A program made the translations under genes and the position numbers. 64,000 bases of DNA from Macrothele yani. Taxonomy: Eukaryota > Arthropoda > Arachnida > Araneae > Macrothelidae. Shown here piece after piece: positions 20,438 to 31,174 of the stretch. The stretch spans positions 64,919,054 to 64,983,053 of the forward strand of contig CM077028.1 in assembly GCA_039090855.1 (NCBI GenBank), written 5' to 3'. A model generated the notes under the pieces. The model saw nothing but the letters and a program-made list of their open reading frames with translations. It was not told where the DNA came from and ran no database searches. The first letter of the stretch is position 1; the number at the start of each line of letters is the position of its first letter.

Positions 20438-21810
20438 TACACTGCTGGCAACCCAAAATGCAACACCAAGAAGAAAGCATCCGATTGGCCTGATATTCGC
20501 AGCATGCATCACCCGAGAGAGGACATGCAAACGATTAGCACTGCAGGGCATATGCAAATCATGTGTGCCCGGAACGCCACCGAATAGCATTATAAGAAGG
20601 GTGCACAGAAGGCGGGGTGTGAGTAGTGGAAGTGTGTTGTGTTGCCGGACCTGTGCGTGGGAAGCTTCCTGATGCCTCGTCGCAGAATACGGCAGTCATT
20701 CCAGCACGTTTCGGAGTTCGACAGAGGACGAATAGGGGCTTATCGCGACAGCGTTTATCGTACCGAGACATCGGTACCCGTGTGGGACGACATCCAACCA
20801 CAGTGAGGCGAGTATGGATTCGGTGGATGCTGGAGGGACGGACTGACCGAAGTGAGCGATTGCCGCAGCCGCGGCACACCACCGAACCAGAGGACCGACA
20901 TGTTGTGCGGCGGCATTAACGGCCCGCACCGCTACATCACGAACGTCAGCGCAGGAATCAGGGTGTGTTGCGCAACAACCTGTGTCAGCACGTACCGTTC
21001 GACGTCGTCTGCAGGAGCGGAGACTTGTCACACGGCACCCATTGCTCCGATTACCATTGACGTTACACCACCGGCGAGTGCGGCGGTAGTGGGCCGTTGA
21101 ACGCCGCACCTGGACTATGGAATGGCACGACATTGTCTTATCCCGATTCTGCCTGCAACACCACGATGGTCGGATCCGCGGCGAGAGACTGTATGACGCC
21201 TGCAATATGCATCGCCATACCGGTTCGCCGCCTGGCGTTATGGTTTGGGGCGCAATTGGATATGACACCCGCACCCCTCTGGTACGCATCGTCGGTACAC
21301 TCAACAGCCACCGCTACATCTCCGACGTTTTAGGGCCTGTAGTGGTCCCTTACCAGCAGGACCTGCCAGCGGCCACATTTCAAAAGGACAATGCGCGCCC
21401 ACACGTGGCACTCATCATGCAACATGTCTTCACGGCCCACCAGGTGTCACTGCTGCCGTGGCCCGCCTGTTCTCCGGATATGTCGCCCATCGAACACGTC
21501 TGGTCGCTGATCTACAACCGAGTGGCCCTGCCAGCACCACCAGCGGCTACGCCTGATGAACTGTGGCAACGTGCGGAAGCAGCCTAGACCGACCACATAC
21601 AAAGTCTCTTTTGTTCGATGCCGCGGCGTGGAGCGGCCGTTATTGCCAGCCATGGGGGCCACACGAACTATTGATGTCTGTGTGTTCCGCAAGTCACACG
21701 GGCCTGTAAGCTCAATCGTTTCATCTTTGTATCTGTTGTTATGTGTCCAGTAAATCTGGCTTTGCTATCTCGTGTCCTTCTTGGTGTTGAATTTTTGGTG
21801 GCCAGCAGTA
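20438..21810 (+). mobile_element. Tc1-like transposon, family T1, copy 1
   Basis: Ends CACTGCTGGCAACCCAAAAT (20440) and its inverse ...GGTGGCCAGCAG (21808), both followed inward by the CAACACCAAGAAG box. TA at both borders. A second copy is at 45388-46794 in the opposite orientation. Confidence 0.92.
20672..21674 (+). pseudogene. Tc1-like transposase relic, family T1 copy 1 (DD34E)
   Basis: ATG 20672 opens MPRRRIRQSFQHVSEFDRGR, then a frameshift after AYRDS moves the reading into other frames until ~21117, where the catalytic domain reads cleanly. MEWHDIVLSRFCLQHHDGRIR has lost part of the FSDTSRF block, removing the first catalytic Asp. PPGVMVWGAIGYD, the second Asp (QKDNARPHV) and the Glu (PWPACSPDMSPIEH) follow, with 34 residues between the last two. 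A TAG at 21585-21587 stops the frame. The same frame then continues to the family C-terminus MPRRGAAVIASHGGHTNY, ending at 21674. Copy 2 has TGA at the same codon. Confidence 0.9.
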
Positions 21811-23132
21811 CATTTTTACGAATCAAATTTTGAATTTTTCGAAATAGTGTGTGGCAGAACTGTTTTTGGCTTACATTCCTTGCCTTTGATTTTTGGACAA
21901 TGTCTAGCCATTGTTTAAACACCACGACACCTGTAAAAGCGACTTTTCCTAATTGTTCAAAGTACACAAGTGTATCCTCCAGACCCTTCAATCCCTCAGC
22001 ATGTCACATTCCATCTAATTCTTCTAGTTCCATGTTGCCGTGACCTAAGCTTATTCTAGTGCCATCACGATGATTCAAAAGTTTTATTATGCCATTATCA
22101 AAAGCTATTGTTCATCCACTTCAATATTAATCTCATTTACACAGCCCAATGTGAAGTTTAATACAAGCAAAATATGTTATTCATTTCCGTGTACTGTTTC
22201 TCTTCGGAATGTTGGCCATGAAATTTTTTATATAAATCTTCCTGTGATCCTGCAGTCAAAACCATATATTTCGGGTAATATAACAAGCCATCTCTTACAC
22301 CTACTGTAGATTCTGAATCATTTGTAAAAACGTTCACTCCTGTCTTTTTCGATTCAACGAAATATCGGATAACCAAAGTTTGAATGATTTCGATTCTACT
22401 ATAGTACGTATTTAAAAGATCACCACAGAAGTTAAAATGGTTAACTAACTCCTCCTGTCCATTTGTCGTTGTTTCGAAGCATAACTTTGGACTTTCACTT
22501 ATCTTAGATCTAAAAACCTCATCGGTATAAATCGCTGTAACTTGCGGTACACAGATACGTATTCTGATTCGTCTATAGAAAATAAGTAATTAGTCTCATA
22601 GGGGATACACAGGATTGAAAAACAGCAATGTTAATCTAAGAAATGGTGTGCTTGTTGTTCAAAATAGTGTTATCATAACTGGCTTAAGTAATTTGAAGTT
22701 TGAAATCCAAATTATATTTTTTTCCGGGACGAGGGGGGGGATTTTCATCGTACATAATTTTCATCAATCCCCCAAAAGTTACACACACACACACACACAG
22801 CATGTCACATTCATTCCATCTAATTCTTCAGCACGTCATATTCCATCTCATTCTTCTAGTTTCCACGTTATTAATCTTATTTACACAGCCCTATGTGAAT
22901 TTTAATTCAAACAAAATATTATATTCATTTCCGTGTACTGTGTCTCTTTGGAATGTTGACCTTCGTGAAATTTTTATATATATTTCTTCCTGTGATCCTA
23001 CAGTCAAAACCATATCTTTCGGGGAATATAACAAGTCAGCCGCATACCCAGGGTAGATTCTGATTCATTTCTAAAAACAATCACTCCTGTCTTTTTCAAT
23101 GCAGCCAAATATCGGACAATCAGAGTATTATA
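21811..23132. repeat. Tandem segmental duplication, unit ~0.6-0.8 kb
   Basis: 22010-22380 and 22800-23130 are ~80-85% alike (ATTTCCGTGTACTGT, CTTCCTGTGATCCT, CACTCCTGTCTTTTTC). The next segment of the unit, GGATTGAAAAACAGCAATGT at 22613, recurs at 24549, beyond the Tc1 element that sits in the second unit. (CA)n tracts at ~22781 and ~24715. No coding signal. Confidence 0.85.
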
Positions 23133-24544
23133 CACTGACGGAAAAAATCACACCACCCAGAAGGGGTTGTGTTAGATAAACGAAAGTTGGTGGGCGGTGA
23201 GAGTACATCTGTAAGATGACGTTTATGCAAATTTCGCGCTCGGCGCATACGAGTGGCGCTAGTAGCGCCCCTCGAAACATGCAAAGCAGGTTTGCTGTAA
23301 ATATGCGCTGTAACGATCGTGAGCGTTAGTTATCGTTGAGATTCGACGTAGGGTGTTGATGTTAGTCAAGAATGCCTTTAAGAAGACGAAGAAGCCATTA
23401 TCAACAGCTCCCGGAGTTTGAACGAGGTCGTGTAATAGGGCTACGAGAAGGTGGATTTTCTTTCCGCAATATTGCAAAACGACTTGGTAGGAATGTAGCC
23501 ACTGTGCATGATTGTTGGCAGCGGTGGTCAAGGGAAAGTACTGCCTCAAGAAGACCGGGTTCCGGCCGGCCACGTGGCACTACTGAGAGGGAAGACCGCC
23601 GTGCACGGCGTATGGCCGTGGCGCATCGTACCGCGTCTGCGGCAGCAATTCGAGCTGCAGTTGCCACCACAGTGACACAACGAACTGTTACTTGAAGGAC
23701 AGCTCCGAGCCAGACGCCCTGTAGCGTGCATTCCACTTACTCCAAAACACTGCCGTTTGCGACGTCAGTGGTGTCAGCTACAGCTCATTGGAGGACGGAG
23801 TGGAGATCTGTTGTGTTTTCTGATGAAAGCCGGTTCTGCCTGGGTGCCAGTGATGGCCGTGTGTTGGTTAGAAGGAGGCCAGGTGAGCGCCTGCAACCAA
23901 CCTGTCTGCGGCCGAGACACACTGGACCTACACCTGGAGTTATGGTCTGGGGAGCAATTTCCTATGACATCAGGAGCACTCTCGTGGTTATCCAACGCAC
24001 CCTAACGGCACAGTTGTACGTCGGTCTGGTGATTCAACCTGTTGTGCTGCCATTCATGAACAGCATTCCAGTGGGTGTTTTCCAACAGGATAACACTCGC
24101 CCGCATACCGCTGTTGTAACCCAACATGCTCTACAGAGTGTCGACATGTTGCCATGGCCTGCTAGATCACCAGATCTTTCACCAATCGAGCACGTATGGG
24201 ACATCATTGGACGACAACTCCAGCGTCACCCCCAACCAGCATTAACCGTCCCTGTATTGACCGACCAAGTGCAACAGGCATGGAACTCCATCCCACAAAC
24301 TGACATCCAGCACCTGTACGACACAATGCATGAAAGTTTGCGTGCTTGCATTCAACATTCTGGCGGTTACACCGGTTATTAATGTACCAGCATTTCACAT
24401 TTGAAATGGCTCTTCTCGCGCTTACAATAAGCTGTGATCTTGAAACCTTAATCGATTAAATATGTTACCTATACAAATGTATTGCCGCCATTTCATTCCT
24501 CTACAACTATTTTTTCGTGGTGTTGGGATTTTTTTCCGTCAGTG
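23133..24544 (+). mobile_element. Tc1-like transposon, the best preserved in the window
   Basis: Ends CACTGACGGAAAAAATCACA (23133) and inverse TTTTTTTCCGTCAGTG (24544), TA on both sides, 1412 bp. Encloses one nearly complete transposase gene. Confidence 0.94.
23372..24382 (+). pseudogene. Tc1-like transposase, nearly complete, two frameshifts (DD32E spacing)
   Basis: Start ATG 23372 gives MPLRRRRSHYQQLPEFERGR. First helix-turn-helix is at residues ~20-50 (SFRNIAKRLGRNVATVHDCW), then the linker GSGRPRGTTEREDRR (~60-75) and a second DNA-binding segment up to the stop at 23693. Text for the next ~30 residues (EGQLRARRPVACIPLTPKHC) lies in another frame at 23696-23790. The original frame then returns for the whole catalytic domain: first Asp in VVFSDESRF (~23820), GVMVWGAISYD, second Asp in FQQDNTRPH (~24090) and Glu in PWPARSPDLSPIEH (~24190), with 32 residues between them. 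It ends GGYTGY at 24382. Only two indels separate it from a continuous ~340-residue frame, so it is the youngest-looking transposase here. Confidence 0.93.
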
Positions 24545-24545
24545 T

Positions 24546-25140
24546 AGTAGGATTGAAAAACAGCAATGTTAATCCAAGAAAAGGTGTCCTTGTTCAAAAT
24601 AAAAATAGTGTTATCCTAACTGGCTTAAGTATTTTGAAATCAAAATTTATTTTTTTTTCGGAAGGGGAGGTGTTTTCATCGTACATGATTTTCATTAATC
24701 CCCCAAAAGTAACACACACATACACACACACACACACACGAGGAATCTTTTCCCTCCACATTCATTCTTGTTTTTCTATTCTTTCAAGCCTCGTTGTTCA
24801 CTTGCAATCCCAACTCCCTTCATCCATGACATTTTTTTGCTCGTCCTTTTCTTCCCTCATGGTCCATTATAGAATCGTTTCAGGCAATCTCCTCCTATTC
24901 ATGCGCTTTACATTTCCGTAGCATCGCGCAGCTGCTTCTTCCTCTCAATAATTTCAATCAAATTTTTTATCGATTACCGTTAAAACTCTAACAACTCATT
25001 TCTTACTTTTTCTAATCTTGATTTCTTATTTCTCGTCGCCAAAGTCCTATTTATGTAGGAAGGAATTTATTTTGTTGGAATTTCTTCGATTGCGCTGGTC
25101 TCCGTTCCATTCGATATTAATGTTAATAAGTCTGATGCAA
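24546..25140. other. Remainder of the duplicated unit, then unassigned DNA
   Basis: 24546-24740 repeats 22610-22800. After ~24750 there is CT-rich sequence with no recognisable feature. Confidence 0.55.
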
Positions 25141-25149
25141 AACTTTCGT

Positions 25150-25400
25150 ACCCAGTCTGGTGGTCCAGTGGTAAGGGCTATGACTTCTAGGTAATTATCC
25201 CAGTTGGAGACGATATCAAGTACCGAACGAGGCATGGGTGGTGTTTTCCTTAATATGGTGGTACTATCCTTTTCCTAGGACCAGAGTTCTTAAATTAATG
25301 ACAAATAACTCCTCATAACGTTAGATGCTCACGAGGGTCGCTAAAATATCCCCCTGGGAAAAGCAAGTTGTAAAAATATTATCAAAGGACCTTTCGGGGG
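25150..25400 (+). repeat. Divergent SINE-like sequence sharing a SINE1-like body
   Basis: A tRNA-like head with box A TGGTCCAGTGG (~25164) leads to GAGGCATGG ... CCTAGGACCAGAG ... TAAATTAATGAC ... CTCACGAGGGTCGCTAAA. This is collinear with the SINE1 body but strongly diverged. Probably an old or sister family; box B is decayed. Confidence 0.5.
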
Positions 25401-25575
25401 TCGCTAGGCGTCACTTTAGAATCAAACTAGACTCCATAATTAGACTCGTACGTTTAATGATTTCTTCTTATGTTCTATTTCTGAAACATGGCTATCCTTA
25501 AACTCCCTACCATGTCCGTGATCACTTAAACAAGTCTGATCAAATTTGGTGTGAAAATGTAGGCCGAAAGGTATC

Positions 25576-25725
25576 GTGACGTGCCTGCACCGCAACACGC
25601 ACATGAGATAAAGGCAGATAGCAGTGAGAGCACTTATCCGCGTAGCTCTGTTGGGAGAGCGACTTTCTCCGGAGTGACGGGGCCCGGATTCGATGCCCGG
25701 CGCGGACAAACTTGTACGTTATATT
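25576..25725 (+). mobile_element. SINE2 copy
   Basis: GTGACGTGCCTGCACCGCAA leader, GAGATAAAGGCAGATAGCAG, then a tRNA-like unit CCGCGTAGCTCTGTTGGGAG with box B and CGCGGAC arm, ending near ACGTTATAT. Same layout as the copies at 6213-6546. Confidence 0.8.
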
Positions 25726-25984
25726 GGCGCCCAAACTTCCAGGATGACCCGGCTGTTAAGTTTCTCGCAATGATGTGATCTTCTTTCCACACGGCGAGAC
25801 AGAAAAAACGAGAATCCCTTCTTCAGTGCTTAAAAAAATAAATCAGTGTAATGTTACGTTCCACACACCAAATTGTCTGGGATTTCTCAAATGCACGTTA
25901 TTCAGCGTATGACTTCCTACAGTCACACCTGGTCCGGGCTGATCCGTGAGCCATGCCCCTGGCCATCTTTTGGGGGTAGGGGGG

Positions 25985-26134
25985 TGTGACGTGCCTGCAC
26001 CGCAGAACACACATGAGATAAAGGCAAATAGCAGTGATAGCACATGTACGCGTAGCTCAGTTGGGAGAGCGACATACTCCAGAGTGAGGAGGACCTGAGT
26101 TCGATGCCCGGCACGGACACACTTTTACGTTATG
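25985..26134 (+). mobile_element. SINE2 copy
   Basis: Same family and orientation as the copy ~410 bp upstream; tRNA-like part has TAGCTCAGTTGG and GTTCGATGCC. Confidence 0.8.
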
Positions 26135-27311
26135 GTATGTATAAAGTAATACTTCCTAAATACATAGACAGAAAACAATTATCGCATACAAATTCAGGTG
26201 TACTGACGTAGAGTGTCAGTCTGTATCAATAATTCTGATACAGTCTGCTAATTAGTCTTACAGTCTCAGAAATACGGTGGTGAAGATTCCAAAACTTATC
26301 CAGCTGCTCGCATGTTTTTCCTATACGTTCTCCAGCAGATGGTTTTGCTCTGTTAATGCAATGACGAATACGACCTCACAGAGAAACATCGTTCGTGTAA
26401 GAGTACGTGTTAGTTGATTATGTTTATGACGTGATGGCTACTACTAAAGTTTCAGTTAAAAAAGGTATGTATTTAGAGACAGAGAGATTGAAATTTAAAA
26501 TTTTGTATGATATTACACAATCACTTAGATTCGAAACGTCGGAAATACTGTGTGCGCTGTCGGATAATTTCATGTATTTTTTTAACTCTGAAGTATAGTT
26601 AATGTAGCTTACAGAAGTTTTTACAAGAAAATCTAGGAACTCGTTTCCACGTATCTATCTATAAGCTCCAAAAAGTAAGATATTACTTATTCTAACCTGT
26701 TATGTGGCAAATATAAACACACATTCACTACCCCTAAAGAGAATATCCGGAAAATTTTAAATGTACATTTCGGTGCTACTCCTTAATAACTCGGGTCTAA
26801 GCGTTTATCAAGTATGAATATTTAAAGGAAGCGTAGAAACACAGCAATCGTGGCAAACACAAATACGCGTTTGTTTAGATTAGGGGAGACACAGCGTATA
26901 AGGATTATATGGAAAATATATGAAAATAAATTATGGGCATTTCTGGTGCCATGACATCTAAGAAGTTTTTTCTCTACATCCTCTGCTAGGAACGGAATGA
27001 CCTGGCAAATACAGAGATGTACTTTGTTTCGAATAAATCTAGAAAACAAAGTTCTGTAATAATGAAATTTGAAATGCATCTTCCAGAAGTGGATACGTTA
27101 CCATACCACTAGAGAAGCGGATGGGGGGGGGGGGGGATAGAAAAAACCTCGACATATTTGACATAAAATATACACAATGAAAGACGATGAAATGTCAGCT
27201 CAGTTCACTACCGATATTAATATAGAATCGCTTCTTTTGGCAAGTCTTTTGTAAAAAAAAAAAAAGATGGTGCTTATTTTACCTGTTAGTCCGTCCGCCT
27301 GTGCACCATAT
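26135..27311. other. Unassigned AT-rich stretch
   Basis: A run of 14 G at 27123-27136, an A run near 27254 and (TA)n at 27309-27329. Nothing else recognised. Confidence 0.45.
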
Positions 27312-27524
27312 ATATATATATATATATATTTTGATTGGAGGTTTAACGACTACCGTGAGCAACTCAATGGGCTATAAGCAGTCTCCCGCCCCTAATTTAG
27401 GGTCACTGGTTCTAGGGAAGGGAGAGAGCCAGTGCCGTAAAACAAACACAACATCCATGCCTCACTGGATTCCAACCTGGACCCCTTTCGGACGAATGAT
27501 CAGAGGCCATCGCTTAGACTTGGA
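27312..27524 (-). mobile_element. SINE1, 5'-truncated copy
   Basis: Body begins at TTTTGATTGGAGGTTTAACG (27329) and ends within the tRNA head (CGCTTAGAC, 27519). Flanking CACCATAT at 27304-27311 and 27525-27532. Confidence 0.85.
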
Positions 27525-27619
27525 CACCATATTTCTGCAGCTATTAATCCGATTTGATTTTTTTTTCTTTTTGCATTGGGTAGTTTGAAATGTGAGAATG
27601 ATGATCTTTGCATTTTGGT

Positions 27620-29000
27620 TTTCTGATACACAACTTCGCCACTAGAGAGCGTAAATGCAGATGATATGGAATTCAAAACATATATTTTTTCCGTATATTT
27701 ACTTCTAAATGTCCAATTGCAATTTTTTTTTCTTCCTTTCGATGCTATTTATAGCGAAGGCTTTTTATGCACAATTTCTTTTTCAAGTAATTCATAGATT
27801 TTCCGCTAGGGGCGTAAATGTAAATTGCGTTTCTCCCGATATCTCTGCTTCTAAAAAACCCACTTTGAAAAATTCTTCCTGCATCGGAAACAGCTCCTCA
27901 TGTGAAATGTTTTGCATACAAATTCTAATTTTTGGTAACAAATGGCTTGCCCACCAAGAGGTGTAAGCGTCTGTTTCGTCTTCTGATGTATTTGCAGCAT
28001 AATCTAAGCTCCTTAAAACTCGATTGAAAAATTTCTTTCCTGGACCGATATCGTACCACGGGAAACCTTTCGAGAATATCTCCTGCTTAAATAGCGCATA
28101 GTTTTCCCGCCAGGGGGAGTAAATGCGTTTCTAATTTTTGTCGATATCTTTGCTTCTAAGAGTCCTATTTGAAAAATTCTATCTTTGTTGGAGGGTGTTT
28201 CCGTTGCGAAATGTTTCTCGTATAATTTGAAAATTTTCTTAATGCGCAAGTGTGCCATTAATGGCGTAAGTCCATGTTTCCCAACATCTGCAGGACTAAA
28301 AACCCGATACAAAAATTTTTTCGGTCAGATACTACTAATTATGAAAACACTTTGTGTGTATTTTCATCCCAAAATTATGCACAATTTCATCGCTAGTGCC
28401 GCCAATGTTTAATATGTTTTTCTTACTTTCTCGGTTTCTAAATGTGCGATTTAAAAAAAATAAAAATCAACACCGGATGCCCTTAACGTTTTTGTAGAAC
28501 ACCTTAGGTTATTATTTGAGGAGTTTTATAATTCACAATTCTGTCGCTAGGTGGTGTTTGTGAACTTCTGTTAGCAGCTGTATCTCCGCAAATAAATACC
28601 CTATTGATAACTTTATTTCTTACTGTATGCCATTCGCTATTATATAGATGTGGAGCAGTATCCTCTTTAAATAATGCACAGGTTTCCCGCTAAGGGATGT
28701 AAAAGGGATGTATTTTCTCATCAACTGTGCTTCCGGGGGAAGTATTTGAAAAGTTCTTTTTCCTTAGCTTACTTTTTCCCATGAAGAATATTTTTCGCCT
28801 ATTTTGAATTTTCCCATTATGATAAATTCTTCCGCTGGAAGGCGTAGATTTATATAATTTATTTTCCCCTTTGAAGTGTTCGATCTGAAAATCTGTTTGT
28901 CTCTGATAGGTTTCTTCTTCTGAGAGAAACTTTTTGTGCGTCATTTGTTAATTTTCGTAAAGTACATTTTAGCCGCTGGTGGAAGTAAGTAGCTGTTTCT
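27620..29000. repeat. Diverged tandem array, ~149-bp period, 10 units, each with a CCGCTAGGGGGCG-like core
   Basis: Cores at about 27639, 27803, 27951, 28107, 28254, 28390, 28544, 28687, 28832 and 28973 (spacing 136-164). Best examples: CCGCTAGGGGCG at 27803 and CCGCCAGGGGGAG at 28107. Around each core are recurring TGCTTCTAAAA, TTTGAAAAATTCTT and TTTCC..TGAAATGTTT segments. Units are diverged enough that only the core and these blocks align by eye. Confidence 0.75.
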
Positions 29001-30125
29001 ATTTCTGGATGTTTTATTTTTTTTGGATTAAAATATACACACTATGTTTCTATTTCTGGATATTTATGTTGAAAATATAAATATTTCTATTTCATATAAA
29101 TATTTCACACTATTTTTTTGAAAATATAAATATTTCGTCATTTTTTGAAAAATAAAATAAATCACTGTTAGTCACTGTTTTTTTGAAGATAATATAATTG
29201 TTTTTTGAAAAAAAAAATATTTTTGTTCACTGTTAACATTTATAAACATTTGTGGTAAAAAAACATTTTGTTCAATGTAGTAAAGCACATTATTAGTAAT
29301 ATCTATAAAAAATGTTTTTATTATTTTTAGTAGTAATATCTATTAGCATTAGTAGTAATATCATAAAACATTAGTAGTAATATTTTATAAAAATAGTAGT
29401 AATATTTATATATATAAACATTAGTAGTAATATTTATATATATAAACATTAGTAGTAATATTTTATTATTTTAGTAGTAATATCCATAAACATTAGTAGT
29501 AATATCTAGTAGTAATAATAGTAAAAAATCTAGTACTAATATCTATGTAATAAAAAAACATTGTTATTATGTAGTAAAACATTATTTAAAAACATTATTT
29601 TGTTCAATGTTCAGGGATTTTTGTTCATTTGTAGTAAAAAACATTATTTTTTTCAATGTTCAAGGATTTTTGTTCAATGTTCTGAACCGTTTGAATTCCA
29701 TATGTCTTTATATCTTAGCATTTATTTTTGTTCATTGTTAACATTTATAAACATTTGTAGTAAACAAAACATTTATTTTTGTTCAATGTTCAATGCGCTC
29801 ATCACTGTTTTTTTTTTAAAAATAAAACAATACTGCTTTTTGAAAATATAAATATTTTGTCATTGTTTTGAAGTTATAAATATTTCTATTTCATATAAAT
29901 ATTTCACATTGTTTCTATTTCTGGATATAATTTTTTTCGGATTACGAAATTTCTATTTCTGGATGTTTTAATATTTTTCTTTCGATCTGAAAATCTGTTT
30001 ATCTCTGGTACCTTCCTTCTTCTAAGATAAACTTTTTGTGCGTTATTTGTTAATCTTCGTAACGTACATTTTATCCGCTGATGGAAGTAAGTAGCTGTTT
30101 CTATTTCTGGATGTTTTATCGATTC
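28860..30125. repeat. Direct duplication flanking AT-rich simple repeats
   Basis: 28860-29015 (GATCTGAAAATCTGTTTGTC ... TTTCTATTTCTGGATGTTTT) recurs at 29977-30120 in the same orientation. Between them lie AT-rich simple repeats, including about ten copies of ACATTAGTAGTAATATYTAT at 29290-29530. Confidence 0.8.
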
Positions 30126-30798
30126 TAGAAATTTGGTTGATTTATTTCCAACCGGTTGCATTGATTTTGAGTAATTTTGATAAATTTAATTCGCGTCAGA
30201 AAGGATTAAAAAGACTTGCTCATTACAACCTAAAATTCAGTGTCATATTTCTTGTTCCTTTTTTTTTTAAACCCTCTTTTTTTGTTTTTTCCCTGTCTTC
30301 CTTCTTCTGTCTGTCTGGTGAATTCTTCCGGAATGTTCCACAGTGTGGATTCGTTCATTTTCTCTATGCAGGGGACGAAATCGCCTCAGAATTCATTGCA
30401 TGTGAGGTAGTAACCGTCAGTTGACGCCTATTGGGAAAACTATATTGGTGAAGTCTACTGAAGCGTTTAGATTATATCCCAAACTGATAAGTCTGAAATC
30501 TGTCGAAATATGATTTTACAAAATCTATCGAAATCTGTTTTTAAAAAATCTGTTGAAATCGAAATTTTAAAATCTGTCGATTCGGTTTGAAGTCTCGGAC
30601 TATCTTTTGAAGGAAATATTATTCCGCTAGTTTTCCACTCCTTGGTATTTGCACTTGGCAGTTCTTTGTACCAGGTATTTGCACTTGTTTTATTTTATTA
30701 TTATTTTACTTTCTTCTCCTTTACATTTTTTTAATCTCTGCATTGAAAGAATACATAATAATTAAGATTTCCGAACAGAGGATTAAAATCCCTAAGTC
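30126..30798. other. Unassigned stretch
   Basis: AT-rich, with a few repeats of AAATCTGTCGAAAT (30500-30580). No gene seen. Confidence 0.4.
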
Positions 30799-30865
30799 AC
30801 TATAACTCAAACAGAAATCATTGCTCTTCCAACGTTTATAAGTGAGTTACGGAAAAATTATCATC

Positions 30866-30937
30866 GGCCGCTACCGGGAATCGAACCCTGGGTCTTCCAG
30901 TTACGGGCTGGACATGCTACCACTGCACCACAGCGGC
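30866..30937 (-). other. tRNA-Thr(CGT)-like sequence, left arm
   Basis: Inverse of the unit at 30998-31069. The paired arms and A/B boxes are intact. Position 33 of the anticodon loop is C, not the universal U. Confidence 0.7.
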
Positions 30938-30997
30938 CCCGAATTATCCAGACTTGTGGTTTAGCAGTTAGTCGTATGTGAGTCTGGAGAATTCGGG

Positions 30998-31069
30998 GCC
31001 GCTGTGGTGCAGTGGTAGCATGTCCAGCCCGTAACTGGAAGACCCTGGGTTCGATTCCCGGTGGCGGCC
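30998..31069 (+). other. tRNA-Thr(CGT)-like sequence, right arm
   Basis: Cloverleaf by eye: acceptor GCCGCTG/TGGCGGC, D stem GTGC/GCAT, anticodon stem TCCAG/CTGGA, T stem CTGGG/CCCGG. Box A is TGGTGCAGTGG and box B GGTTCGATTCC. The loop CCCGTAA gives anticodon CGT (Thr), but residue 33 is C instead of U. With its location in a foldback repeat, this argues against a working tRNA. Confidence 0.7.
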
Positions 31070-31174
31070 GATGATAATTTTTCCGTGACTCACTTATAAA
31101 CGTGGAAAGAGCGATGACTTCTGTTTGATGTTCCTAGTCCACGTCAATTGTGTGTATTAATTACTATATCTCAA

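Larger units (their letters stand above)
30799..31174. mobile_element. Foldback tRNA-bearing element, copy 2 (both arms intact)
   Basis: Arms of ~115 bp (30820-30955 and 30985-31128) form a near-perfect palindrome, each containing a full tRNA-like unit. Flanks ACTATAACTCAA (30799-30810) and ACTATATCTCAA (31163-31174) differ at one base and look like a target duplication. The ~34-bp right-hand extension (31129-31162) matches copy 1 at 2498-2528. Confidence 0.85.

Noticed and set aside
20696..21304. 202-codon minus-strand frame
   Set aside because: Antisense shadow of the plus-strand T1 transposase.
27123..27136. G14 run as a G-quadruplex regulatory site
   Set aside because: A single homopolymer without nearby gene or other G tracts; more likely a slippage product.
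30998..31069. Functional tRNA-Thr gene
   Set aside because: Stems pair well, but position 33 is C, it lies inside a palindromic mobile repeat with another copy at 2367, and no pol III terminator T run follows closely.
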